NCBI GenBank assembly: GCA_943704495.1
Contig: CALSCR010002429.1
Coordinates: 1 to 32,030 of the forward strand
Reading direction: 5' to 3'
DNA length: 32,030 nt
Source of the DNA: Pigoraptor chileana
Lineage: Eukaryota > Opisthokonta > Filasterea
Position 1 is the stretch's first letter, and every line of letters begins with the position of its first letter. Shown here piece after piece: positions 20,063-29,763 of the stretch. The notes under the pieces are model-generated. The model was not told where the DNA came from. It was given only the letters and a program-made list of their open reading frames with translations, and ran no database searches. Position numbers and translations under genes: made by a program.

Positions 20063-23000
20063 ATGAAAAACAACAAAGTTCATCCATTGGCGGGAGGATT
20101 GCATGCCGAGCAACACCATGCTGCATCCTCACAACAAGTGAAAGCACATCCAACAGGATGGATATCCCCGAGTGACAAGCTAGGAAACGTTTCCCTTGCG
20201 AGTGATGGTGAGGATTGGCCGGAACTTGTACTACCTGCCAGTGCATGCTCGTTGGCGGGCGGCATCCATAGGGACGCGGTACGCAAACAGAACGCCGCAC
20301 AATGGCTTGAGGTGCCCATCTTCATCAGCTCCACATTCCTTGATATGTCGGAGGAGCGGGATGTCATCTCGACGCGCGTGTTTCGGCGCCTCGAAGGCCA
20401 GCTTCAGGACGAAGGCTACAGAATTAAGCTGCGAGAAATCGACTTGCGGTGGGGAATCACGCACGAGGAGACCGAAAAGGGCCTTGGAGTGGAGATCTGT
20501 CTTGAACTTGTCGGGATGTGCCGCCCGTTTTTCGTGGGACTGTTGGGACAGCGGTACGGGTGGCGTCCGCGTTGCGAGTCCTACGGGATCACGCAGTTGG
20601 ATAGCCCTCTGTTTGCGCCGTGGCTGCCATCCTTCCCAACCGACAGATCGGTCACCGAACTGGAAATGTTCCTGGCAACGTGTCCGTATACGAACGCCGA
20701 CGGGACAAAATCCATACCACACGCCAACATATATGAGAGAGATCCCTCCTTTATCGACTCTGATGCATTTAGGCGAGATGCGGATGCAAACCCTTCTCTG
20801 CGGACGATGTACCAGCAGGAACCCGAGATGGTTACCATACTCAAAAACCGCCTCGAGAGACAGCGCAACATCCACGTGAAACGATACGGGTGCACGTGGA
20901 AGGACGGGAGACCGCAACTCGAAACGGACGAAGGGGGAGCGTCGTCTTTAGCGTCGTCGCTATCGCGTGCAAGAAGCGACAGTGTAGGACCTCTGGACAA
21001 GATGCTATTCGACGATGTTGGCGGCGCAATTCGCGCGTACTTTGGTCCCCCAAACGGTGTTGCCCTGACGGATCCTGTCGAACGGGCGCGGCTCGACCAC
21101 CTTGCCTTCGCGGAAGAGCACAGTGCAATGTTCCAGGGGAGAGACGACGATATGCGCGCCCTTGTGGCTTTTGCAACGAGGGGAGAAGGTGTGCGTGGCG
21201 TGGCCGTTGACGACGACAGCGGTGCAGGGGCGTCTTCGAGAATCGTCGCCCTTCAGGGACGTCCAGGCATGGGCAAGTCCGCAGTCGTCGCGCGGCTCGT
21301 GACAATTCTCAGAGAGAAGGAAATGTCCACAAACGAATTGCGAACAGTCTTCCACTTTGTGGGACCGGTCACGGGATCATCGAGCATACGGGCAATGCTA
21401 CCTAGGCTGTGTTGGGAGGTCAAGATGGCTGCGAGGCTGGAAGATGTCGTCATTGATGCCACATTTGTGCAGATTGCCAACAAGCGCACGTTCCACCACA
21501 TTGTGGAGGAGGCGGGACGCAAGATGACAGAGCTGAAGCAGACACTAGTCGTTGTGATTGATGCACTCAACCAGCTTGACGTGTCTGACGACGCACACGA
21601 TCTGTGGTGGATGCCGAGGACAATTCCCCCGGGGGTTCTCTTTGTAATTAGCTCCCTCGAGGGTGACTGCATGGATGAGCTTCGGCGCAGACCCGACGTC
21701 ACGTTGCAAATGCTCGACGCCCTTTCCGATGCCCACAGGAGAGGTCTCGTAAAATCCCTTCTCGGATCGTACGGAAAGCGGCTCACGGACGGCGACCTCG
21801 ACCTCGTCGTCGGAAAAAAGAGCGCAGGAATTCCGCTGTACCTGTTTCTGGCGTGTGAAGAGATCCGGCTATTCGGGGCGTACGGTGACAAGGGCGCTGC
21901 TGTCACTGCGCGTATTGAAGAGCTTAGCGATGAGCTGCCGGGTCTTCTGTCGCAGGTATTGGGGCGTCTCGAGAGGCAACATGGCGTTGATGTCGTGACG
22001 GATGTATTGTGTCTCCTGTGCTGTTCCAGGCACGGTCTTTCTGTCGACGAGTTGAGGTCGCTCGCAGCATCGCGTGGTGGGGAGACATCGATCCCGAGTC
22101 ACGTGTGGTACGGACTCGAGGTGAGCCTGCGTCCATTTCTAAAGCGAAGTTCGTTGGACGGCGGCGTTCAACTACTCGGGTTCTTTCACAGGCAGCTTGT
22201 TCTCGCTGTGAGGGAAAGATATCTGCGCCCGTGTCGCGAGCGTTGTGCGGTGTATAGATTGGGCGATACGTGTGCACACCTCGCCGTCGTCGCAGCTGAT
22301 GATGCGGTAACGCTAGCTCTGCACAGCCGCATGGCAATTGAATTTCTGTCCAAGAAAACAGAGGGATGGCGAGGCACAAGCCTGCGGGCCATGACCGAAT
22401 CGCTTCACCACCTCATTGTGTGCGCCGACGCCCCCACGGTTGCTGCACTCCTGACGGACATTGAGTACATAGACGCCCGCGCAATGCTTGGGAATGCACG
22501 GGGCCTCACCGACGACTTCGTACGCGCGCGCGCCATTTGCGACAGGGCACTTTATCCGGATCTGCCGCTGTTCGATCAGTTTTTTCTTGCGCGCGCCCAC
22601 GTGTTTTCAAAGCAGTGCCATCCCGGAGGTGTCATTAATGTCGCCTTGAATATGCCCGACGGAACAGTGCTGTCGGCGTGTGCCGAGCGCGCCGTGTCAC
22701 GAAAAATTTCTGCGCCCGCAGAGCTGTTCCGCCAGCTGCACAAACCCAAACGACAGACTGATACGTGCATTGCCGTGCTTGAGGGCCACACCAATCCTCT
22801 CGAAGCATGTACTTTTGTTCCTGGAGGGACACAACTGGTCACTGCTGCAGCGGATAGGACTGCGCGCGTCTGGGACATTTCCACGGGAAAGTGCACAATG
22901 ACGCTGGAAGGGCACTCGCACTGGCTGGAGGGCTGCTCGCTTGCCCCGGATGCCGTTACCCTGGCAACAGGATCGGACGATGCGACCATACGCATTTGGA

Positions 23001-24577
23001 ACATTGCAACGGGACAAACAATTAAGGTCATTGAAGAGCACTCGCAGCCCGTCACGTGTTGCAGCTTTTCTCCCGACGGCACCCTGCTTGCTGCAACCAG
23101 CGAAGACGGCACCGTCCGTCTGTGGGAAACATCCACGTGGGCATCGGTGGCTAAAATGGAAGGGCACGACGGCGAGGTGTGGTCTTGCGCCTTCTCTCCC
23201 GACGGCAAAGTCCTTGCGTCGGCCTCTTCCGACTCAACGGTGCGGTTGTGGAGTGTATCGGCGCATGAGTACATTGCAACACTCTCGGCCCACTCAGACA
23301 CCGTGCGATCGTGCGTTTTCTCTAATGACGGGCGCATTCTTGCAACCGCATCAGAGGACGAATCAATTCGAATATGGGATGCTGAGACGCGCGAGGTTCT
23401 TGCTGTCGTCAACGGCCACACGGGCGCCGTGCAGTCGTGCACGTTTTCCCACGATGATGCGCTTCTTGCGACCGGCTCAGATGACCAGACGGCGCGTGTA
23501 TGGAAGGTCGGTAGCTGGGAGCCTCTGGCCGTGCTCGAAGGGCACTCGGACATGGTCAAGGCATGCCGGTTCTCACACGATAACCGTACTCTCGCAACAG
23601 CCGCCCACGACAAGACTGCGCGTCTGTGGGACGTGTCGTCCATCCGGGATGGCGGATATGCCACGGTCCCAGATGGGCATACTGGTTCGGCTTGGTCGTG
23701 CGCGTATTCCCCAGATGGAGGGATGCTTGCGAGTGTGTCTGTGGACCGCACGTTGCGTCTGTGGGACGTCACGAAGGGACAAATGCGGAGTGTACTGACG
23801 GGGCACACTGCGACTATATGGGCCTGCGACTATTCCCCAGATGGATCGGCGATTGTGACCTCATCTGGCGACCGCACAGCACGCGTGTGGGATGCCAATT
23901 CAGGAAATGTGCTGCTCGTCCTGGACAAACATGGCGCGTCAGTGCAGTCATGCGCATTTTCGCCCTTGGGGGACGTCATTGCGACTGGGTCTGATGACAA
24001 GCTTGTCCACCTGTGGAACTCGAAAACAGGCGAAATTGTGCAGACTTTGGAGGGCCACACCGAACCTATTCGCTGGTGTGCATTCAGTCCCAATGGTGGC
24101 ATCATTGCCACGTCAGCGCGGGACATGACGGTGCGGCTGTGGAGCGTTGCATCGGGCGATGCTCTTGCTGTTCTGGAGGGACACTCTCAGTCTGTTCGGT
24201 GGTGCGATTTCTCTCCCGATGGCAAGTTACTTGCGTCTGCTTCGTTTGACAAAACTGTGCGCGTGTGGGATGTTGGCAGCAAATCGCTGCTTGCCACGTT
24301 TGACGGGAGTGTTGCCTGCTTTCTGGACGCCACACGATTGCTCGTGCTCAAGGGAGATCACCTGCAGAAGGACTGCGCCACAGTGTATGCATTTTCTGGT
24401 GGCGACGGTGCTACTATGTTTTCGGTTGCGGGGGGATACAACTTCCCTTACAATGTGAATCACGTTGCAGTTCACCGAAGGAAGAACAACAGCAGTCAGA
24501 GTGTGCAAGAAGGGCGAGTGCCTCTCGCTGCGTGCTGCGGTCGCTTTGTGCTATTCTACGATGTGGAGTCGTTTTGA
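20063..24577 (+). CDS. DUF4062-NACHT-WD40 repeat protein, intronless
   Basis: One uninterrupted 1504-aa frame. Residues about 92-190: FISSTFLDMSEERD, then LREIDLRWGIT and FFVGLLGQRYGW, matching the DUF4062 module found before NACHT domains in NWD1 and NPHP3-type proteins. Residues 399-406 are the Walker A loop GRPGMGKS; residues 496-503, VVVIDALN, are Walker B, with Asp500. A helical region follows (about 600-900). From residue 902 to about 1407 there are 12 WD40 blades of about 42 aa, with regular GH...W/F-SPDG...D-VRLWD signatures; two degenerate blades follow, so two seven-bladed propellers are likely. NACHT-WD40 proteins are ATP-switched oligomerising platforms (signalling, cell death or defence); the ligand is unknown. 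Every neighbouring gene is split by introns, while this 4.5-kb frame has none, suggesting recent horizontal or retro-mediated acquisition, or simply intron loss. The 410-codon antisense frame over the WD array is a shadow. Confidence 0.93.
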   Translation: MKNNKVHPLAGGLHAEQHHAASSQQVKAHPTGWISPSDKLGNVSLASDGEDWPELVLPASACSLAGGIHRDAVRKQNAAQWLEVPIFISSTFLDMSEERDVISTRVFRRLEGQLQDEGYRIKLREIDLRWGITHEETEKGLGVEICLELVGMCRPFFVGLLGQRYGWRPRCESYGITQLDSPLFAPWLPSFPTDRSVTELEMFLATCPYTNADGTKSIPHANIYERDPSFIDSDAFRRDADANPSLRTMYQQEPEMVTILKNRLERQRNIHVKRYGCTWKDGRPQLETDEGGASSLASSLSRARSDSVGPLDKMLFDDVGGAIRAYFGPPNGVALTDPVERARLDHLAFAEEHSAMFQGRDDDMRALVAFATRGEGVRGVAVDDDSGAGASSRIVALQGRPGMGKSAVVARLVTILREKEMSTNELRTVFHFVGPVTGSSSIRAMLPRLCWEVKMAARLEDVVIDATFVQIANKRTFHHIVEEAGRKMTELKQTLVVVIDALNQLDVSDDAHDLWWMPRTIPPGVLFVISSLEGDCMDELRRRPDVTLQMLDALSDAHRRGLVKSLLGSYGKRLTDGDLDLVVGKKSAGIPLYLFLACEEIRLFGAYGDKGAAVTARIEELSDELPGLLSQVLGRLERQHGVDVVTDVLCLLCCSRHGLSVDELRSLAASRGGETSIPSHVWYGLEVSLRPFLKRSSLDGGVQLLGFFHRQLVLAVRERYLRPCRERCAVYRLGDTCAHLAVVAADDAVTLALHSRMAIEFLSKKTEGWRGTSLRAMTESLHHLIVCADAPTVAALLTDIEYIDARAMLGNARGLTDDFVRARAICDRALYPDLPLFDQFFLARAHVFSKQCHPGGVINVALNMPDGTVLSACAERAVSRKISAPAELFRQLHKPKRQTDTCIAVLEGHTNPLEACTFVPGGTQLVTAAADRTARVWDISTGKCTMTLEGHSHWLEGCSLAPDAVTLATGSDDATIRIWNIATGQTIKVIEEHSQPVTCCSFSPDGTLLAATSEDGTVRLWETSTWASVAKMEGHDGEVWSCAFSPDGKVLASASSDSTVRLWSVSAHEYIATLSAHSDTVRSCVFSNDGRILATASEDESIRIWDAETREVLAVVNGHTGAVQSCTFSHDDALLATGSDDQTARVWKVGSWEPLAVLEGHSDMVKACRFSHDNRTLATAAHDKTARLWDVSSIRDGGYATVPDGHTGSAWSCAYSPDGGMLASVSVDRTLRLWDVTKGQMRSVLTGHTATIWACDYSPDGSAIVTSSGDRTARVWDANSGNVLLVLDKHGASVQSCAFSPLGDVIATGSDDKLVHLWNSKTGEIVQTLEGHTEPIRWCAFSPNGGIIATSARDMTVRLWSVASGDALAVLEGHSQSVRWCDFSPDGKLLASASFDKTVRVWDVGSKSLLATFDGSVACFLDATRLLVLKGDHLQKDCATVYAFSGGDGATMFSVAGGYNFPYNVNHVAVHRRKNNSSQSVQEGRVPLAACCGRFVLFYDVESF

Positions 24578-25271
24578 ATGTACTTGCCGCCGGAATGCAG
24601 TGATGACAATCATTAAAATTGAAGAAAAGATGACCTCGTATCGATACCATTCACTGGGCACAGACGAAGTGGACCACTCACGTGACTATGTCACGTGACA
24701 AAAAGATTTTTGGGGATTCCGCAGAGTAAAAAAGATCGTGGGTGTGGAAGTCTTGCGAATGATGTGACTATGGGAAATGTATTGAATTGAGAATTATTTT
24801 GGATTATTTTCGATTGGGTCTGTTTTTTTTTGTTTTGAAGTTTGTGTATTATCAGTTTGGTTTCTGTGACGCTTTTACTGCTCGTCCAATCCGCATCTTT
24901 TCGTTCATTCTCTCTTTGCTGTTGTGTTTGTGTGTTTGCCCCTGCAAATATATCTTGTGCAAGGGCTGATAGAGGTTGACATTGTCCTCATATTTGCTTC
25001 TGTTTTGGGTGAGTTAATGTGTTTGTGATGATGCCACTTTGTCAAGACCACTCGTGGTGCACTTCTCAGCACATGCATCTGCGCCGTCAGCTGAAGAGTT
25101 AGATTCCTTTCCCAGTTTAGCTGCACAGTATACAATGACACGACTCCGAAAGTTGTGTTCCCGAAATGCCAAATAATAAGTGCTCTTGACTAATGTGCGT
25201 TATTGTTGCGTGTTTTTTTAATTTGTTATTGTAGAATCCTTCGCGTACACACATACACACACACACTAAAA
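24578..25271. promoter_or_regulatory. Spacer with two TCACGTGA palindromes, upstream of ARPC5
   Basis: 694 bp between the NACHT-WD40 stop and the ARPC5 start. TCACGTGA occurs at 24678-24685 and again at 24691-24698, 13 bp apart. This is the CACGTG E-box core bound by bHLH-zip factors in other eukaryotes. The rest is T-rich with no coding frame I can support. The ARPC5 start follows a short CA run. Confidence 0.45.
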
Positions 25272-26992
25272 ATGTCGAAGAACACGTCTTCAAACGCGTA
25301 CCGCAAGGTCGATGTCGATATCTACGACGAGAACCGCTTTACGGAGGATGAGGTTGCCGCCGGCGATGCTGATCAGATGGGCGCCGTGACCGCAAAGGAG
25401 GGCCAGGTCCGCAGCCTGCTCAATGGATATCCGCGCCCTTTCTTGTCCATGCGCCCGTGTGTGTGTTCAGGATGCAAGGTCAACGTAGTAATGCTTCATG
25501 CTGCGTAGTGATGGAGCTGCTGTTGGAGTGTGATTCCATCCGATGAATCGGGCTTGTCATTTGTAGGCATTTTGGGATTGCTTTGAAGTTTGTAGTAGTT
25601 GTGTATGTGCTGCGGTGGTTGAGTAGATCTGTGGTGTACGCACGCCTTGGATGCGCGCGCTCGTCTGCCCGTTTTCATCCATCGGACTGAATGTTCGGTA
25701 TTTTTGCACGAACTTGTGTGCTCCTTAACCGCCCGTATTTGCCAAAAAATCGAAATTTGCGTTTTTGTTGATGATTTGATTGTTGGAATGTGCACTGGCA
25801 AGAACGAGGAGGCTTTGAAAGTTGCAATCAAGGACCCCCCTGTGCATAGCAACGACCAGGCAGTGAAGGTACAGCCCCTCTTCCTCTCCTGTTATATGAG
25901 TGGTGTAAATGTGTGTGGGGGTGCATGTGTGAGTGTGTGTGGTATGTATATGTGCAAATGTGTGTGTGGTATTGTGCAAATGTGTGTGGTATGTATATGT
26001 GCAAATGTGTGTGTGGTGCATATGTGTGAGTGTGTGTGGTGTATATGTGTGAGTGTGTGTGGTGTGTATATGTGTGAGTGTATGTGTGTATGTGCCATGC
26101 TTCCGCACTGGAAGTTCGCTGGCGTTTGCCCATCACAACTGGGTGGGCATTTTGCTCATCGTCCTTGAGGATGCACACTTGATGGTATACGCCCACACGC
26201 GCGAGTGCTGACGACAAACATCTTTGCTCTCACCCCATTACCCTTAAAAATTATACAAACACTCAAACCACCAAACAAACCAACAACAATTAAATCACGA
26301 AACGACGTGCGATACATACACACACACACACGCACACACACATGCACACACATGCACACACATGCACACACATGCATACACATACAGGACAAGGCATTCA
26401 ATGCTGTCTTCAGCGTGCTCACAGCCGTCAAGACGAACGACATTCCCACGTTGGTGAAGAACCTCAGCGATGCCGAGATTGACATTCTGGTCAAGTATGT
26501 CTACAAGGGCATGGAGAAGGCCACCGACGGCACGAGCGGAGTCCTCCTCGCATGGCACGAAAAGGTGCGTTGCGCTGTCTGTCCACACTGCCTACTTGTA
26601 CTACGCCTCACATTTTCTGATTATTTGTTCGCTTGTTGTTATACCTCTATCGGTCGTCTTGTTGTCATACCTCTATCGGTCGTCTTGTTGTCGTTGTTTG
26701 CGAAATTTAGCATGGCATTCCTTTTGCATTTGAACATTTGCATTTGCTTTTGCGTGCGGACTGCGATTTGCGATGGGTCACGTGAAGAATGCCCCACTTG
26801 TCCGTCCTGTGCTTAGATTCACCCATGCCCCACAGTGCCATCACACACAATCTGTTCTTCATTGTTCTAATCTTCCTTTCTGTGCTTTCTGTTTTTGCCT
26901 TCGTTGTGCCTCTGTGATGCTGTGCGCAGTTGACCGACGCTGGCGGTCTTGGCTCGATCATCCGGGCAATGAGCGACCGCAACCACGTTTGA
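25272..26992 (+). CDS. ARPC5: Arp2/3 complex subunit 5 (p16-Arc)
   Basis: Smallest subunit of the actin-nucleating Arp2/3 complex. Exons 25272-25426, 25796-25868, 26388-26564, 26930-26992 give 155 aa, against about 151 in animals. Family motifs: MSKNTSSNAYRKVDVDIYDE at the start, EEALKVAIKDPPV, AVKDKAFNAVFSVLTAVKTN, DILVKYVYKGMEK, GVLLAWHEK and AGGLGSIIRAMSDR. The first junction is unusual: homology stops at LLNG, where the DNA reads ATATCC, and resumes after CAC at 25795. The phases fit only an AT-AC intron; no GT-AG pair preserves the protein. An ordinary GT-AG alternative (donor after 25479, acceptor before 25802) keeps the frame but inserts about 16 unconserved residues. Confidence 0.93.
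25905..26098 (+). repeat. TG-rich repeat block near the donor of ARPC5 intron 2
   Basis: Units such as GTGTGTGTGGTGTATATGTG and GTGCAAATGTGTGTGG repeat over about 190 bp. The block is complementary in type to the CA block at the far end of the same intron. Confidence 0.9.
26316..26386 (+). repeat. CA-rich repeat block ending at the acceptor of ARPC5 intron 2
   Basis: CACACA followed by several CACACACATG units, running into the acceptor CATACAG at 26387. Confidence 0.9.
26635..26686 (+). repeat. Tandem 26-bp repeat in ARPC5 intron 3
   Basis: Two copies of GTTGTYATACCTCTATCGGT plus CGTCTT, at 26635-26660 and 26661-26686, differing at one base. Confidence 0.9.
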
Positions 26993-27425
26993 GATTGCAT
27001 CTCTGACGAGCATTATTTGTACTTTTACTAAAGGAAATAGACGTGTATGTATGTGTCCAGGCCATGAGAGTGCATATCCTCCCGTGTTTGTGTTTGCCAG
27101 TCAAGTCACACTCAATTCTGTCAATTTTGTGTGTTGTTGGAGTCCATCCCGAGACACTGACTTATTCCTGCATCTCTTTGTGTATTGTGAACAGCACGCG
27201 TAAAGCATAGGTAATATAGCGACTAACTGATTAGTAGTTACGCGTTTTTTGTATTGTTTGTTTTTTGTTTGTTGGGTTTGATCTCCTGACGCAATAGCTC
27301 AGCATTGCCAAATCTAATCCTAAAGACACAATGCAACACAATCGTATTACCGCATCAAACGTGCGTTATTAAATTAATAATGATATATTTTGGCGGACAC
27401 TCTTTTTGTGGTGTATAAAATTCTT
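26993..27425. other. Convergent spacer, ARPC5 / aminotransferase
   Basis: 433 bp of AT-richer DNA between two converging stops, holding the two 3' UTRs and a reverse copy of the dispersed repeat (27134-27173). No gene is visible. Confidence 0.6.
27134..27173 (-). repeat. Dispersed repeat, copy G (diverged)
   Basis: TTGGAGTCCATCCCGAGACA, CTGACTTATTCCTGCATCTC: a shortened reverse-orientation match that keeps GGAGTCCAT and ACACTGACTT..TCCTgCATCTC. In the ARPC5/aminotransferase spacer. Confidence 0.65.
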
Positions 27426-29763
27426 TCACGCCACATGAGATTTGCTGATAACCTCGAGCACTGCGACTGCCAATCGCTCATAATCTGCCCTCACGTTGTA
27501 GATGTGCGCTGAGATGCGGACATATAAACGGCCTTGCACACACTTGACGGGAACCTGACACACAATACAAACAAAAAACGAGGCAAGTGTCACCCATATG
27601 ACGCAAAGCATAACGCACGTGCTCCACTCAGACATGGACGATGATGCAGTCATCCCAGCTGCAATGATCAACCGCACACGACAACAGCAAGTACACGCAC
27701 ACATTAATATACACACGCGTGCCACAACATATAAATACGGACCAACATTTACACACACACACACACACACCTCGACGTTGTGGTCAGTGTAGAGTGCGTT
27801 TTGAAATGACTCGGCGTCATTACCCGTCCAAGATGCTCCACTTCCCAATGGAAGGCCCACAAGCGCCATGGGTCCAAAGAGGGCGGGTGAGCACAGCGGC
27901 TCCGTATTCCATGTCGCCTCGAGGAGATTTACTGAAATGGGAAACAAAACGACACACACGTTGGTGTCAAGCAGCGACACACATCTACTCACCCGCGCTC
28001 GCACACCCACAGATACACACAGACACATACACACACCCATATATATATACACACACAAACACATATATAAACACACACCCTACCACACCAGCAAAAGCAG
28101 CTGCACATACCTGCATCTTTCAGCACGGCCGCATTGTACTCGCGAATGCGCTGCGGACCGGCGCACCTCCAAAACGCGAGCGTGGCGTGGAGAGACAGCC
28201 ACGGGGAGTAGTCATCGAGGCCCGTCCACGCAAATTCGGACAGGAACCCCTCGCCCCATCCGTGCGACACTGCCAGTGCCCGCACACTCCTTTCGCGACG
28301 CATGCGTGAGTTCACGTAGAGAAAGCCGCATCCCTTGGGATTGCACATCCACTTGTGTGCATTCGCCACATAGTAGTCGGCGTCAATGTTTCGCATGGAT
28401 ATGGGCAGGGAACCAAGTGCATGTGCGCCATCAATGAGAACGGGAATGCCACGGGAACGGCACAGGCGGACGAGATCCTCGACGGGATGCACAAGCGCCG
28501 TCACGCTGCTGATGTGATCGAATATGGCGAGTCTGCAGCCCTGTTCAGGGAGCGTTCGTGCAACAAGATCCACTAGATCAGAGGCCGATGCAAGGGGAAA
28601 TGTAACATCCGCGACGACAACGTGTGCAGGGCGGTGGTCATCGTCATCGGTGGCAGTGCTCCTGTCGTTTGCTGTCCATGGAGTGCGCACAGAGGCGCGC
28701 TCGCATTCGTCCCTGGAAGATCAAGGCGATGTTGTTTTTCACATCGATTACAATGCATTCGATGTGTGCAAGACAAGAGGAAGATGCATTTAGGAGGAGG
28801 ATGCATTTAAAGAGGAGGATGCAGTTTGCACTCATAGCAAAGTGCGCAGTCCTGGCACCAGTATGGCCACTCACCGCGCGAGTTTTTTGAAGGAGCCGTA
28901 CATGAGGTTGAGGTGGTAGATGCACTCGGACGGCCGCAGGTCGAGTGACCTCACTATCGCATTAACCGCCGTTGTCACATTTCTAACCAGGCACAAATCC
29001 GTTGGATCACAGTCGACGAATTTTGCGAGTTCACGAGTAGCGTAGACAGCGTGTGGAAGCGCCTCTCTGTGAAAAGCCACGTGATTGTAAAGCCACGTGA
29101 TTGTAAAGCCACGTTTTAGTTGTGTGCGAGTGGGATGCATTTTACCCATAGCACCGTCATAGTGTGAGGAATTGCCACCACACATACGACAGCTCAATTT
29201 ACATCGCACAACCCTTCGCTCTTCAATCGTCCACCAACAAAAGCACAACACAAAACGACTGCCGACAAGAAAGAAAACACACACACACACACATACACAC
29301 CACACTTCCAACCTGTCAAAGAATCTCAAGGGTTGCTTCTCGCAGTGAGATCGCCACTGATTCGCCCATGCCATCGATGCATTTAGAACAGCCCCAAACG
29401 CTCCATGGTTCACAAAGCAGCAATCCTCTTCGAGTGAAAATAGATCCTTTCTTGCACGTTGCCCAAAGGGACCCACAACTATGTCACCGTTGCCCTCCAG
29501 CGACTTTGGGGATGGAGCATCCTCGTGCCAAACAAATGTGGGAATCGCAAATGGAAGCGGAGGTGGATTGTATTCACCGTCCTTCTGTGAGATCAAGTAC
29601 TCCACACTTACAGAGTGGAATGAACCAAATCCCTTTGGTGCGGGGCCTGCGGTAGTGATGCGCGAAAGAGTGCCGCCAATTCAATGTTACATCGAGAACG
29701 AAGTGGATGTGTGCATCTGGAGTACGCACATGCGAGGGACTCACCGGCCAAGTTGGATGCCAT
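27426..29763 (-). CDS. PLP-dependent class V aminotransferase, isopenicillin-N-epimerase-like
   Basis: Minus-strand exons 29763-29745, 29646-29313, 29066-28875, 28712-28111, 27931-27771, 27554-27426 join to 478 aa. The fold-type I signature is clear: CCFVNHGAFGAVLNASM near the N-terminus, the QPLRFFDR block, LVRNVTTAVNAIVRSL, VLIDGAHALG (PLP-ring Asp276) and YVANAHKWMCNPKG (Schiff-base Lys302), then WTGLDDYSPWL. This is the pattern of the isopenicillin-N-epimerase / hercynylcysteine lyase / cysteine desulfurase-like group. The substrate cannot be read from sequence, and epimerase or C-S lyase activity are both possible. The start rests on a 19-nt first exon (MASNLA) with a GTGAGT donor, which joins smoothly to GPAPKGFG. 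The intron at 28713-28874 contains a short GAGGATGCATTT-type tandem repeat. Confidence 0.85.
27750..27770 (+). repeat. (CA)n run at an aminotransferase splice donor
   Basis: On the minus strand the intron begins GTGTGTGTG directly after exon 5, so the microsatellite overlaps the donor site. Confidence 0.85.
28008..28078 (+). repeat. CA/TA-rich microsatellite in aminotransferase intron
   Basis: CACAGACACATACACAC and ATATATATA units between exons 4 and 5. Confidence 0.85.
28774..28828 (+). repeat. Short GATGCATTT-type tandem repeat
   Basis: Three units of the form AGGAGGATGCATTTA, about 17 bp each, in an aminotransferase intron; the last unit is diverged. Confidence 0.7.
29073..29114 (+). repeat. 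16-bp tandem repeat carrying CACGTG
   Basis: AAAGCCACGTGATTGT occurs at 29073-29088 and 29089-29104, with a partial third copy to 29114. It lies just upstream of exon 3 on the minus strand, close to that exon's acceptor. Confidence 0.9.

Noticed and set aside
22576-23808. 410-codon open frame on the minus strand
   Set aside because: Exactly antisense to the WD40 array; its openness follows from the GC-biased codons and repeated blades of the real gene.
25725-26217. Several His/Thr-rich or Cys/Val-rich frames over the TG and CA blocks
   Set aside because: They are translations of microsatellites in introns and have no coding meaning; the same applies to the frames at 5447-5801, 6636-7118, 16231-16425 and 31590-32030.
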